Positions 48,559-60,800 of a stretch of 64,000 bases of DNA are shown here, piece by piece (positions within the stretch are counted from its first letter, which is position 1; each line of letters opens with the position of its first letter). The translations under genes were made by a program, and so were the position numbers. This DNA is from Chamaecyparis obtusa (taxonomy: Eukaryota; Streptophyta; Pinopsida; Cupressales; Cupressaceae). Under the pieces are notes generated by a model. That model worked only from the letters and a program-made list of their open reading frames with translations. It did no database searches and had not been told where the DNA came from. The stretch lies in NCBI GenBank assembly GCA_027943335.1, contig BSBK01008435.1, positions 496,001 to 560,000 of the forward strand, given 5' to 3'.

Positions 48559-49340
48559 GTTGGATACTTGTTGCAACTGAATATTTCACAAAATGGATAG
48601 AAGCTATCCCCACCAAGAAGGCAACAAGTAAAATAGTGGTTGATTTTCTAATGGATACTATCTTAGCCAAGTTTTGTGCCCCCATTAAGTTAATTACTAA
48701 TAATTTAATGTGTTTTAGGTTTGATGAATTTAAGGACTTCTGTAAGGAAAATGGAATCATGAACTCTTATTCATCACCTTACCACCCTCAAGAAAATGGA
48801 CAAGCTGAGTCTAGTAACAAAATTATTTTGAAAATCTTGAAGAAAACTTTGGAATAGAATAAGAGATCCTGTCACTCAAAATTGAAACTTGCTCTATGGG
48901 TTGATAGAATTACTGTGAAGAAAGCTAAATGAAAATCCCCATTTGAACTAGTATATGGCTTACAGTCAAGGTTGCCTATCAACAATTTGCTTCTTGTATA
49001 CAAGTTCATCCAGGATGAGGAATTAGACATTTCAGAGCCAATGCAGGACATAATGGTGTAGTTGGTTGAATTAGATGAAGTTAGAAGAGATAGTCAAAAG
49101 GATAATGTCAAATTACATCAAAAGATGAAATACCTTTTTGACAAAAGATATACTAATAGAAAATTTCAACTTGATGATTTAGTGCTCCAATGGAATGCCA
49201 GAGCTGAAGATAAGGGAAAGCATAAGAAATTTGAGTCATTATGGCTTGACCCTTACATAATTCATCAAAGTTTTGGAAAGGACTCATACTTGTTGAAGAA
49301 TATGGATGGAGAAATTTTTGAATTTCCAGTGCATGGGTAG
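48559..49340 (+). pseudogene. gypsy A integrase core and C-terminus
   Basis: It resumes the integrase cut at 16198: LVATEYFTKWIEAIP, then LITNNLMCFRF, YHPQENGQAESSNK and, after stops near 48855, 48930 and 49058, a C-terminal part (KYLFDKRYTNRKFQLDDLVL, LWLDPYIIHQSFG, LKNMDGEIFEF). The second catalytic position reads Asn in ITNN where gypsy integrases have Asp, so the core would be dead even without the stops. The Glu in GQAES is kept. The C-terminal GPF/Y-like module has LDPY in place of GPY. No chromodomain follows, as expected for Tat-like elements. Confidence 0.88.
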
Positions 49341-51275
49341 TTTTAAAAACCTTTTTTCAGTTGAAGTCCTAGTTTTGTGCACATGTAAGTTTATGTAATT
49401 TTTGTACAGGTGTGTTTCCCTTCTAGTTGTGTGTTTCTTTCCTGCGAATAGGTTTGTTAGTTTGGTCTACTTCCCTAGAGATCTATGGTTCTTGCTTAAA
49501 TTTTCATTTAAACATCCTCAAATAGAGCTACCGTTGTTAGTTTTTTTAGTTCTACCAGTTGTCTTTCAAAATTTTTCTTTGAGGGTGTTCCCTATTTTTG
49601 TAATGAAAATATCCTACAAATTTCCATTCCCAGAGCTTGAGAGTTGATCAAAATTGAAAAAAACCTAAGTGCTAGGTCAAGGTATGCTTAAAAATCTAGA
49701 AAACCCTAGGAGTACCTAAGTGAGCTCTATTTTATTGTTACTTTTTGAATTCACTTAGGAAATCTTTTTGCATGTTCTTTTATTTATTCCTGCTAGTCGC
49801 TTAGTCTCCCCAAAAATCCTGCATATTCCTTTTAGTCAATTGACATCCTGAAACCCTTTAGCCACGCGATCTCTTCAAGTTGTAAGAATATTCTCTTTTC
49901 ACAAGTGACTCAATGGATGCCCTCGGTTGGGAAGTCTCCAAATGGTTTGAACTACTTTATGAGATCCAGTGACTACACTGAGAAATGTTTTAAATATAGC
50001 TATAATTGCCCAGTCTCTAAATCCTAAATGCACTCAGTCGGGTGATCTCTAGGTAAAGTGGTGAAATAATAAATTTTTTAGCAACTATGAGATAAACTAT
50101 AGTTGGTAAGTCTCTAGATGTAATAAATCAAGGATATTTTCACTCAGTCACCAGATCTCTTCAGAAAGTCAAAGTCAAAGTAAAGATCCTAAGATCATGT
50201 GACTACTATTGATTCTCCCTTTTCAAAGTTAAGCTCCTACGGTTGTCTCTGAATCACTTAATAAAGATGATGTCATCCCAAAACTATAGAGATTGAGTGA
50301 CTACCATTGGATTAATATCATGTGGTTGAAATTCCATCTCACATATCTTTAATTTTTCAAAGGTTTTGTTTCAAAAAATGAGCACCGTCAGATTTAGATG
50401 TTGTGGCTAGCGTGAAGTTGTGAGAAGAAGTCAAAGTTTATTAAAAGTTGTAGCGATTAAGAGACTTCTCCTTAGTCGCTAGATCTCTAGATGAGAGAGG
50501 TTGGGTAATCTCTAGAAAAGTTTGAAAAGTCAACAAGGTTTTGGTGATTAAGAGACTCACTGTAGTTGCTAAGTCTCTCAATGAAAAGTAAAGGTAAAGA
50601 GACTTAAGGAAGACTGTTACATTAAGATCTAATGGTAGTCACTAAATCTCAAGGTAAAATAAAAAAGAGCTCAAACATTCAGCGATGAGGAGACTAACTG
50701 TAGTTGCTAAGTCTTGGAAGGAAAAAAATTAAAATATTAGAAAGTATTGAGAGCCGTCTGATCAAAGATCAATGATAGTCTCTAAGTCTCTAGATAAAAT
50801 CATAGAAAGCCAAAATATTCAGTGACCATGATTGTTGTCTTTAGTTGCCAGGTCTCAAGATAAATTCTAAAAGAATTAAATCATTCAACAACTGATATTT
50901 TCCCTTTACTCGCTTAATCTTTGAAAATATTAAAATAGAACCAAGTCTTTTAGCAACTGTGAGAAGTTGTGTAGTCGCTAGGTTGCCAAAAATCAAAATT
51001 TGATTGCCTGTCACTTTCTCGGCTCTTAGCTAGTGAATTAATTTATGAGCGTACCAAGTAATGAAAAAAGTGACATGAATTATAGAGCTTGAGTCTCAAA
51101 TGGTCTAATGCATCCAATTCTCCAGAATAAATATACCTAACCATTACTCATTCTAAATTCACCAAGAATTTAGGAGCTAGAGAGAGAATTTCTTCATGAA
51201 TTTTTCTAAGTTCTTCAATGTTCAAGAATTTAGGATTTCAGAATTTCTACAAGAATTTTTATCAATTGATCAAGA
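49341..51275 (+). repeat. gypsy A non-coding stretch with degenerate repeats
   Basis: No supported ORF between the integrase and the 3' ORF. From about 49920 to 51000 a word close to TAGTYGCTAAGTCTCTAGAT recurs at least a dozen times at uneven spacing of about 60-120 bases (for example near 50098, 50475, 50556, 50634, 50701, 50768, 50838 and 50965). It is often preceded by GAGACT or GTGACT. The copies are heavily diverged. Repeat-bearing spacers after integrase are known in Tat/Ogre elements. Confidence 0.55.
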
Positions 51276-51514
51276 ATGAGTCAGCCAACGATGAGCAGAG
51301 CTTTTACCAGTAAGAGAGCTAAAGATAAAGGGAAAGAAAGTTACTCAGATGAATTTATCACTTTGTTGCCTGGGTCCACACAAAACAAAAAGGTCAGTGA
51401 CATAATTTTCACTGATGATCTAGCATTTTGTAGAGATACAAAGACACATGATGTGTTTGGAATGTATTTATCTAGATATTTTTATAAGAATTCTGAAATC
51501 CTGGTACCCATTTT
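51276..51514 (+). pseudogene. start of long 3' ORF of gypsy A, cut by F
   Basis: ATG at 51276 gives MSQPTMSRAFTSKRAKDKG, followed by SDIIFTDDLAFCRDTKTHDV and YKNSEILVPI. The frame enters element F at 51515 and resumes in the same phase at 57857. The tail shown beyond 51514 belongs to F. Function unknown; no similarity recognised. Its place 3' of integrase on the same strand is that of the extra or env-like ORF of Athila/Tat elements. Confidence 0.6.
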
Positions 51515-52372
51515 TGATGCAGGAGCATCCTGGGTGTAAGAGCAATCTTGCATCACCCAAAAATATTTATATTTTTATATTCAATAAGGGTTATTTTGTG
51601 CAGAGCTGCTATTTATGGAAAGTTACTATTTTTGGTAATTTTCATATGTGCTCAGAATGATCTGATTTCTTTCTTAGAGGTTCATTTTGGTCATATAAGT
51701 CTGCCAGTAAAGTTTCATTGCCAGATCAAGTGTATATTGGAAGATATTGAAGATTTTCGGTATTGGCAGCAGGGTACAGAAACTTTGAATTCAGTTTTGA
51801 AGGCTTTAGAGGCCTCGGATGAGGTCAAAAATTTGGGTGACGGGCACTTGCGCGGGTCAAGCCTGTAGAGTACTTTGTGGCATTTCTGAAATGGGGTTAT
51901 AATAGCCGATCGGGTCAACTGGTGATGACTTATGGTCTTCGGAAGTTGGGCCACCTGAAATGGCGAAAAATAATTTTCTTCAAAATTTCTGTTCGGGTTT
52001 CAAAGGTTATCTTGAGCCGACTATGATGTAATGAAATGTAAAATAAATTAATTCTAAGTTTGGTCGGCCTTATTGGCTAAAATTCTGGAACCTTCCCAAG
52101 CGGTGAAAAAATTGCCTATATAAGGAAGGCTGTATTATTGTCTTAGGCAGTTCAGAATAGTTCTGGGTAGTAGATCTGGGTATTGATTCGAGGCTTTGTC
52201 CTAAAGAATATTGTAAGGGAATGCCCATGTGGCTTTGCATATTGTAATTCTGAAAGTTTGTAATTTCACATTTGTGGAGATAATAAGAAGCCAATTTTCT
52301 GTTCTTGCATATTGTTGTTGTTTCTCTATTTCTGTTATGAGTTTGTGGTATTAACGGGAGCACCCTTCATTT
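51515..52372 (+). repeat. F 5' LTR
   Basis: Starts TGATGCAGGAGCATCC. It has a TATA-like CCTATATAAGGAAGG near 52115, probably the promoter, and ends near ACCCTTCAT. No standard tRNA-Met primer site follows; the sequence after it is TGAGTGTGTAAACAG, which I could not assign. Confidence 0.88.
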
Positions 52373-52450
52373 TGAGTGTGTAAACAGATCGCCGACTGTG
52401 AGGCAGTTTGCACCAGGACCGTGGCTAGGGTTTCAGTGCGCATCGTGAAA

Positions 52451-53575
52451 ATGCCTCCACTAAGGGAACGTGGCGGAAGAGCTGGTGTTGTAACACCTGA
52501 GGTTAGAGAGCTGCAGAGACAAGTGCGAGCATTACAAGAAGAGATTCATAGAGAAATGAATCTTAATGTCAGAGATGAAAGCGAGGATGAAGCCGAAGAA
52601 GAATATCAAGAAGGAGAAGCTGAAATTGTGAACCAGGAGGAAGAAAGACTTTTTCAGGCAATTTCCAAGATTGGGAAAAGACCTAAGATTGAGGTTCCTA
52701 CATTTTTTGAAAATCTTAACCCAGAGGAATTGATCGACTGGATCAATGAATGTGAAGAATATTTTGAGTATGAAGATGTTGAGGATCTTGATAGGGTCAA
52801 ATTTGCGAAGGCCAGACTGAAAGGTCATGCAAAGATATGGTGGCAAGAGATTCAGTTGGAGCGAAATAGAAGGGGAAAGGAGAAAATCACGAGATGGGAT
52901 CGGATGGTGGATAAATTGAAGTGACAGTTCATTCTTGTTGATTATGAGCTTGACCTACTGAAGAAAATGCAGAGTTTGAAGCAAGCAGGAAGATCTATTC
53001 AGGAGTATACAGAGGAGTTCTATCGACTTCTCATCAGAACAGGCCATGCAGAAGCTGATAAGGAGAAAGTTGCCTGATACCTTAATGGGTTAAGGCCAAG
53101 CATTCAGGAGGAGCTAAATCTAGTTTGAATGAATAGTATTGAAGAGGCATACTAGTTTGCCCTAAAAGTAGAGGAAAAGTTGAACAAGAAGTTTGAGAGT
53201 AGACAAAATGGAAGAGGTCACGGTGGATGATCTGGTGGATGGTCATATGGTAGCCGAAATGAAGATCTGAAAAAGAAGGATGAGGCTAGTAGTAGTCAGA
53301 ATCAGCGAGGAAATAATTTCAATCACTTCCAGGATCAGAATAATAGAGATCAAAGAGGGAGAGGAAGAGGACAAGGATCTGGAAGAGGTGGCTTCCGTGG
53401 AACATGTTTTCACTATGGAGAAGAAGGTCACAGGGCATTTGAATGTCCTCAGCGCCAAGGCAGAACAGATAGGAGAAATGAAGGCCAGGCCAGAGTTGCA
53501 CATGTCGATGAAGATGCTAGATCATCAAATTCTGAAGATGCTAAAAGAGGAGAAACGCTAATTAATAAAAGAGTC
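52451..53575 (+). pseudogene. F Gag
   Basis: ATG at 52451 gives MPPLRERGGRAGVV. A basic coiled-coil start (REVRELQRQVRALQEEI type) and an acidic stretch precede the capsid-like domain: VPTFFENLNPEELIDWI, RVKFAKARLKGHAKIWW, SIQEYTEEFYRLL. An Arg/Gly-rich linker leads to a knuckle CFHYGEEGHRAFEC at about 53405, where the second Cys is Tyr, so zinc binding is impaired. Stops are at 52922, 53075, 53126, 53153 and 53228, with no frameshift. It is continuous in frame with pol. Confidence 0.88.
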
Positions 53576-56500
53576 TTGCTGAGTGGAGAGAATGAACCTG
53601 AACAAAGGAGGAGCCTGTTTCACACTAGATGCAAGTGTGAGGGTAAATGTTGTGATGTGATTATCGATAGTGGAAGCACTGACAATTTGGTGTCAGAAGA
53701 GATGGTGACAAAGTTGAAGCTCAAGAGACAGAAACACCCACATACATATCGGATTGCCTGGGTACAAGATGACCACAAGGTCATGGTCAATGAACAATGC
53801 CTAGTGAAGTTCAAGATTGGCGGATACCAAGATGAGGTATTGTGTGATATCATATCTATGGATGCATGTCATATGTTGTTGGGTAGACCATGGCAGTTTG
53901 ACAGATGTGCTATACATGATGGTCGTGCGAATACCTATTCCCTGACAAAGGATGGAGTGCGACATAAGCTAAAACCATTGAAGGAGACTGAAGAAAAGGT
54001 ATGTGGTACTGCAAGGATAAATTTTGTTGATGGAAGAAATTTCCTAGATGGTATGAGGCATGAGCATGTATGTTTTGCTTTAATTCCAAAAGCTAGTAAA
54101 GAGGAAGTAGAAGATGTTCCTGTAGAAGTTGCAGATTTGTTGAATGAGTTTCAAGATATTGTATCCGATAACGTGCCTGATGGATTACCACCAGTCAGGA
54201 AGATCAGTCATCAGATGGACTTGATCCCAGGAGTGAGTTTGCCGAACAAGGCAGCACACAGAATGACACCTGCAGAAAGTGAGGAGTTGAACAGACAAGT
54301 ACATGAGTTGTTACAGAAAGGATTGATCCGTGAGAGTCTGATTCCCTATGCTGTACCAGCGGTATTAGCACCAAATAAGAATGGAGAATGGAGGATGTGT
54401 ACAGATTCTAGGGTAATAAACAAGATCACAATCAAGTATAAGTTTCCATTGCCACGAATGGATGATATTATGGACTGTTTGAGTGGAGCTGTGTATTTTT
54501 CAAAGATAGATCTCAAAAGTGGATATCATCAGATTCGGATCAGAGAAGGAGATGAATGGAAGACTGCCTTCAAGACAAAGGAAGGACTATATGAGTGGTT
54601 AGTCATGCCTTTTGGGCTAACCAATGCACCGAGCACTTTCATGCGGCTCATGAACGAGGTTCTGAAAGAATTTCTAGGTAAGTTTGTCATTGTTTATCTA
54701 GATGATATTTTGATCTTTAGTAAGACATTGGAGGAGCATATGATGCATATTCGTATGGTATTTGAGAAGCTGAGAGAAGAGAAATTGTTGATTAATTTGA
54801 AGAAGTGTAGTTTTGTGAAGAAAGAGTTAGTGTATTTGGGATTTGTAGTTTCAGCAGAAGGTCTAAAAATGGACCCAGAGAAGGTACAGGCTATCCTTGA
54901 ATGGCCTACTCGAAGGAGTGCTACGGAGGTAAGATCTTTTCATGGTTTGGCTAGCTTTTACAGAAAGTTTATCCAAAATTTTAGCAGTATTTGTGGACCC
55001 TTGACTGAAACAATGAGAGGGGATAGAAAAGAGTTTAAGTGGACTAATGGGGCAGAAAAGAGTTTTCAATTATTCAAACAAAAAGTTACAGAACAACCTA
55101 TTTTAGCACTTCCAGATTTTAATAAGGTGTTTCAAGTAGATTGTGATGCTAGTGGTACTGCAATAGGAGCTGTTATGAGCCAAGAAGGTAAACCTGTTGC
55201 TTATTTTAGTGATAAGTTAAATGATGCCAAGAGAAAATATTCTGTTTATGATCAAGAATTTTATGCTATAGTTTAGGCATTAAAGAAGTGGAGACATTAT
55301 CTACTTCCTAAGGAGTTTGTTTTGTATACTGATCATCAAGCTTTGCAATATTTGAATAGTCAAGGAAAGTTGAATCAGAGGCATTTGAAATGGGTTGAGT
55401 TTTTGCAGAGTTATACATTTGTTTTGAAACACAGGAGTGGAAAGTCTAATAGGGTTGCAGATGCTCTTAGCAGAAGGCAACTATTGCTGACAGAAATGTA
55501 GATTGAAGTGGTTGGGTTCAAGGAACTCAAGAATTTGTATCCAGAGGATCCTGATTTTGGTGAAGCTTGGAAAGCTTGTACAGAACCTGTTACTCTAGAC
55601 AGGACGAAATGGTTGGATTTCATCATCTAGGATGATATGCTATTCAGAGGGAGTCAGTTGTGCATTCCATGAAGTTCTATGAGGGAGAATCTCATCAAGG
55701 AGAAGCATAGTGGAAGATTGGCTGGACATTTTGGTCATGATAAAACCGTTGCTTTGGTTGGTGAGAATTATTATTGGCCACAATTGCAGCAAGATGTGAA
55801 GAAGTTTGTACAGAGTTGCAGAGTATGTCAGATGGCGAAAGGAGTGAAGCAGAATACAGGATTGTATTAGCCATTACCCGTACCAGAGAAGCCTTGGGAG
55901 GATATCAGCATGGACTTTGTTCTTGGTTTACCGAGGACTCAGCGGGGACATGATTCAATTTTTGTGGTGGTTGACAGATTTCCAAAGATGGCACATTTCA
56001 TTCCCTGCAAGAAGACTAATGATGCTGTTCATGTAGCAGAATTATTTTTCAGAGAAGTAGTGAGACTTCATGGTTTGCCAAAGACCATAGTTTCAGATCG
56101 GTACACTAAGTTTGTTGGATATTTCTGGCGTACATTGTGGAAGAAGTTGAAGACAAATTTGAAGTTCAGTTCATCACATCATCCACAGACTGATGGATAG
56201 ATAGAGGTGGTAAATAGGAGTTTGGGAAATTTGCTGAGATGTTTGGTTGGAGATAAGCCAACGGGATGGGATTTGATTTTACCACAGGTAGAATTTGCAT
56301 ACAATAATTCTGTCAACAGGAGCACTGGTAAATCATCATTCCAGATTATATATGGAAGTAGTCCAAGAAATGCATCTGAATTGAGGAAGATAGATAAAGG
56401 AGAAATAAGTAGTGCTGAAGCTGAGAATTTTGTAGAACACTTGAAGAACATCCATGAGGAGGTGAGGAAGCATATTACCAAGATGAACGCACAGTATAAG

Positions 56501-56959
56501 GCTAAGGCAGATGAGAAAAGGAGGTATAAGGAATTTCAGGTTGGTGATGAAGTCATGGTTCATTTGCGGAAGGAGCGGTTTCCAGTTGGTACATATAACA
56601 AGCTGAAAATGAAGAAGTTTGGACCATGCAGGATATTGAAGAAACATGATTCAGGAAACGCATATGAGGTAGAATTGCCTACTGAGCTAAATATTTCACC
56701 AGTGTTTAACATTTCAGATCTGACAGAGTATCATGAAGGAGGTGTTGAAGATGAGATCACAGTAGCACAGTGGAGTATTCTAGCAACTAGTTCAGACACT
56801 AAGGAGATTGAAGATATACTGGATAGTCGTGTTGGCAGAAGCACAAGGAACAGGACATATGAAGAATATCTGGTCAAGTGGAAAGGATGACCTGTTGAAG
56901 ATTCATCATGGCTAACAAAGGAGGGGGTTAACCGTCTTGGTTTTCCTCTACACACCTGA
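53576..56959 (+). pseudogene. F Pol: protease, RT, RNase H, integrase, chromodomain
   Basis: A single frame. Protease IIDSGSTDNLVS; RT with PAVLAPNKNGEWRMC, SKIDLKSGYHQIRI, MPFGLTNAPSTFMRLMN and YLDD at 54695-54706; RNase H from FQVDCDASGTAIGAVMS through VLYTDHQALQYL to RVADALSRR. The integrase has H2C2 (GHFGHDKT, CRVCQMAK) and core motifs [17 protein letters not shown] and a Glu in the EVVNRS region. A C-terminal chromodomain (EIEDILDSRVG, YEEYLVKWKG, SSWLTKEGVNRL) ends at 56959. Stops are at 55274, 55499, 55628, 55670, 55868, 56198 and 56888. All catalytic residues I looked for are present, so decay is almost wholly by nonsense changes. Chromodomains target integration to marked chromatin. 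Confidence 0.93.
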
Positions 56960-56997
56960 GTCGTGACAGGGTCACTTCTCAAATTATCCCGGGTGTC
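56960..56997 (+). other. F short 3' spacer
   Basis: 38 bases between the pol stop and the 3' LTR. No clear polypurine tract adjoins the LTR; the nearest purine run is GGAGGGGG at about 56920, inside the coding region. Confidence 0.4.
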
Positions 56998-57856
56998 TGA
57001 TGCAGGAGCATCCTGGGTGTAAGAGCAATCTTGCATCACCCAAAAATATTTATGTTTTTATATTCAATAAGGGTTATTTTGTGCAGAGCTGCTATTTATG
57101 GAAAGTTACTATTTTTGGTAATTTTTTGTATGTGCTCAGAATGATCTGATTTCTTTCTTAGAGGTTCATTTTGGTCATATAAGTCTGCCAGTAAAGTTTC
57201 ATTGCCAGATCAAGTGTATATTGGAAGATATTGAAGATTTTCGGTATTGGCAGTAGGGTACAGAAACTTTGAACTTAGTTTTGAAGGCTTTAGAGGCCCC
57301 GGATGAGGTCAAAAATTTGGGTGATGGGCACTTGCGTGGGTCAAGCCTGTAGAGCGCTTCGTGGCATTTTCAAAATGGGGTTATAATAGCCGATCGGGTC
57401 AACTGGTGATGACTTATGGTCTTTGGAAGTTGGGCCACCTGAAATGGCGAAAAATAATTTTCTTCAAAATTTCTGTTCGGGTTTCAAAGGTTATCTTGAG
57501 CCGACTATGATGTAATGAAATGTAAAATAAATTAATTCTAAGTTTGGTCGGCGTTATTGGCTAAAATTTTGGAACCTTCCCAGGCGGTGAAAAAATTGCC
57601 TATATAAGGAAGGCTGTATTATTGTCTTAGGCAGTTCAGAATAGTTCTGGGTAGTAGATCTGGGTATTGATTCGAGGCTTTGTCCTAAAGAATATTGTAA
57701 GGGAATGCCCATGTGGCTTTGCATATTGTAATTCTGAAAGTTTGTAATTCCACATTTGTGGAGATAATAAGAAGCCAATTTTCTGTTCTTGCATATTGTT
57801 GTTGTTTCTCTATTTCTGTTATGAGTTTGTGGTATTAACGGGAGCACCCTTCATCA
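56998..57856 (+). repeat. F 3' LTR
   Basis: 859 bp, TGATGCAGGAGC...CCCTTCATCA, aligning with 51515-52372. The TATA-like CCTATATAAGG is conserved near 57600. Confidence 0.9.
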
Positions 57857-60800
57857 ATTTCAAACCCTTGGACCTCAGGGTTGGCTAGGTTGATAGTACC
57901 AGACATCTTCCTAGATATATATTTTCTGATTGAATTGGCCAACATATATGACCCCTTGTCAAAAAAAAAAAGGAAAGATGATGTCTCATCCATAGTAACA
58001 CTAGATAGAAACTTATTCATGAAAGCTTTTGGTACACATATCCCAATGACTACAAAGATTAATTTGCAGGCCCAAGAAAATAGATATGTTAGGGAGTCAA
58101 CCCTAGTTTCTAGACAAATCCAAAATCATGTCCCAAAGCCTAATAGGAATTACATTGCTGCAGTACCTAAGACTTCCCCATACTTCTACAAAGACCTAAG
58201 TTTCTATATCAAATACATTGCATATGGATTATGTAGAGTGTTGGAAGTAGATGGTGGTGCAGAGATAATTTCTTCTAATATTTTGATGATGGTGCTAGAC
58301 TCATAGAATCTCCATGTAAGTAGAGGATATGACTATATAGGATATGTAATAAGTAAAATGCATGAAGGTCTTGAGGATATTAGGAAGAAGGATCCATCTC
58401 CTAGGTTTATGCATTACTCACTTTTGATGCATCTTAATTTGTATCACAATTACAATATCATGGATCTATAGTACCTCCAGCCTAGGATGATGTGGAATGG
58501 TCAACCTAATCCAGTATAGTTGGGAGAATGATTTTTGTGCTTTTCAAAATTGGATAGTACAACTAATTTTCTTTAGCTTAGGATTAAATCTATCCAGGCT
58601 ACCAATAAAAGTTTTGCAATTACTAAGGCCTTGTCAACTTGTTGACAAGTGGATAGGAAATCACAACTGGGATGATTTTTATTATGAGAAAGATTTCACA
58701 ATGATCAGAGTTTATGGGTGCCCCCAGCCACCTCATGTTCTCCCATTTTTTGTGCCACCAAGGATTGTAGTGCTAGATTTCATTTGGAAACTCATGTTGA
58801 CTAATAAGGAGCACTTGGCCCCACACAGAAAGGGTACTTTTACCCCAAGGCATTTCAAAGTCTGCAACTTCACAATTGGGAAGAATGAATTGAATAAAGT
58901 AAATGACTGGTGAGGCCACTATAGAATGAGTGATGCCTTCTATAGATATGTGGATACATAGGATTTCATTTTTATTGCAAGAAATTTCTATACTCCCACT
59001 ATTCCCATAAATAATAGACATGAGGAATTTCCTAAAGAGGATCTCATAAGGAATATCCTAGAAGATGATGAGGTGCAAAGGAGAGCACAACAATTCCAAG
59101 ATTTTTTGTCGTTAGAGAAATAGCTGAAGAAGAAGGGAATTCCTTTTGGAGGTTTCTTCCCAGCATTGCCTTATTTAAAAAGGCTAGATCAAATGATGGC
59201 CAATTATAATGCTCTAGTCTATTCTTTGGAAGGATTAATTGATGATAAGGAGAGGAAAAAAGAAAAGAATTCTTCATTAGAGTATGAAGAAGATAGTGAT
59301 GGTTATTTAGTACACAACCTTCCTGCCATGGAATAGACACCTCCTATTGAGCAAGAAGAAGATGAAAACATAGTTGTGGATTTGATAGAACTTCCAATTT
59401 CTTAGGATACTAGTGAGCCTCCTCTCAAAAATCAAAAGCTACAAATTAGAGGGCCTTCACAAGTAAGGGCTACTGAGAAGAAAAAAGATAGAGTGGGAGC
59501 TCTAATTAATGGCACAAGGGCCTATGATCACCAATTGAGGAAGAGGATAAGAGAAGACAAGAGAAAACTGAAAGAAGTAGTAGAGGAAATTGAGTTGCCT
59601 CTAGTTCTATGTCAAGGTGAAAGATTGCTCCAGCAAGATTCTTTCTTGAAAGATGATGAATTTATTAAGACTGGAGAATTAAAAAACTTCCTCTTATGGC
59701 ATAAGCAACAATAGGTTTCTTCTAGTGTGCAAATCACAAAAGAAGGCCAAGTTCCAAATGAGGCTATTCAAGCACTGAAAGATTATGATCCTAAATCAGA
59801 AACAATAATCCCCAAGGATGCGAGGAAGTTGGTAAAGGCTAGCAATATGCTACTTGTGCCTAGCTGAGATCTTTCCTCTACATTCATAATAGACCAAATA
59901 AGAAGGTAGCTAGATATAAATTTTTCTTCAAAAATTTAGGTTGGAGACATCATAAAAGGGTTTGGGTATAGCCAAAAGAATCAAGCACTGGCCATGTGGA
60001 GCTTGTATCCCAAAGATCAGAAGCCTTCTCTTCTGAATGTACAAGAAAAAATGGAAGGGGATAAGATTGTGTGGTCAATCCTCAATATAGGTGACCTTGA
60101 GATTTCATAGCTCCTCACTCATTTTGAAAGATTAAATGAGGATAAATCCAAGAAACTCTCAGATAGGTTTAAAAACCTATTTGAAGATTATAGTGCACTT
60201 GTCAAGGATAGCCAAGTGCATATCATGAAGGAAAAGGAATTGAAGAAAATAGTAGAAGAATTATCTTTGAAGATAATAAATATGCTTATGATCACCCCTC
60301 AACCACCTGAACAACCCCCATAATTAGAAAACTAGAGTGTAGAAGGAAAATAAGTTTATGTAGAATAGGCCAATGTAGAGAAGAAAAGAGTGGCATTGGA
60401 TGCCTTATTAAGGATTTTGTAGTATAGAATTGATGCCCTGAAAGAAAAGGTAGATGTAGTTTACACTGCATATATCAAACTTCCTTAGATACAAATTGAA
60501 GTAAACAATTTTGTCACTACATTAAATACTTATTATGGAACCTAGTGAGCTAGAGCATCATTGTTTGAAAGATTGGCAACTGTACAATCCCTCAAGATAG
60601 ATATTCTAGAGATAGTTTTGTAGGTTGGTGAGGAGATTCATCGGATTGGGGCCACTTTGTCATTTTTTAAGGAAAAGAAAACTAACTAGAGGAAAGGGTA
60701 GTTATGTTTGGCTCAGATTTTAACAAGTTCATTCCTCTGATCAAGACTAAGGATGGCTCAATAAAGGGGTTAGATAAATGGAAATCAGATTTTGATTCTT

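Larger units (their letters stand above)
51515..57856 (+). mobile_element. F: Ty3/gypsy chromodomain retrotransposon
   Basis: 6,342-bp element with LTRs of about 858 bp at 51515-52372 and 56998-57856. The flanking 5-mers are ATTTT (51510-51514) and ATTTC (57857-57861), one mismatch, and the interrupted host frame continues in phase. The gag-pol is in one frame with a C-terminal chromodomain. The LTR ends were set by that in-phase reading: LTR2 ends in CA at 57856, but LTR1 has TT at 52371-52372, so the LTRs might instead end at CTTCA three bases earlier. About 20 LTR differences by eye, mostly transitions, i.e. older than D. Confidence 0.92.

Noticed and set aside
49920..51000. CRISPR-like array
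   Set aside because: Repeats are heavily diverged with irregular spacing in a plant element; no cas-like genes.
52451..56959. UAG and UGA as sense codons or programmed readthrough
   Set aside because: Stops are too many, scattered within conserved domains, and differ between copies; plant nuclear code is standard.
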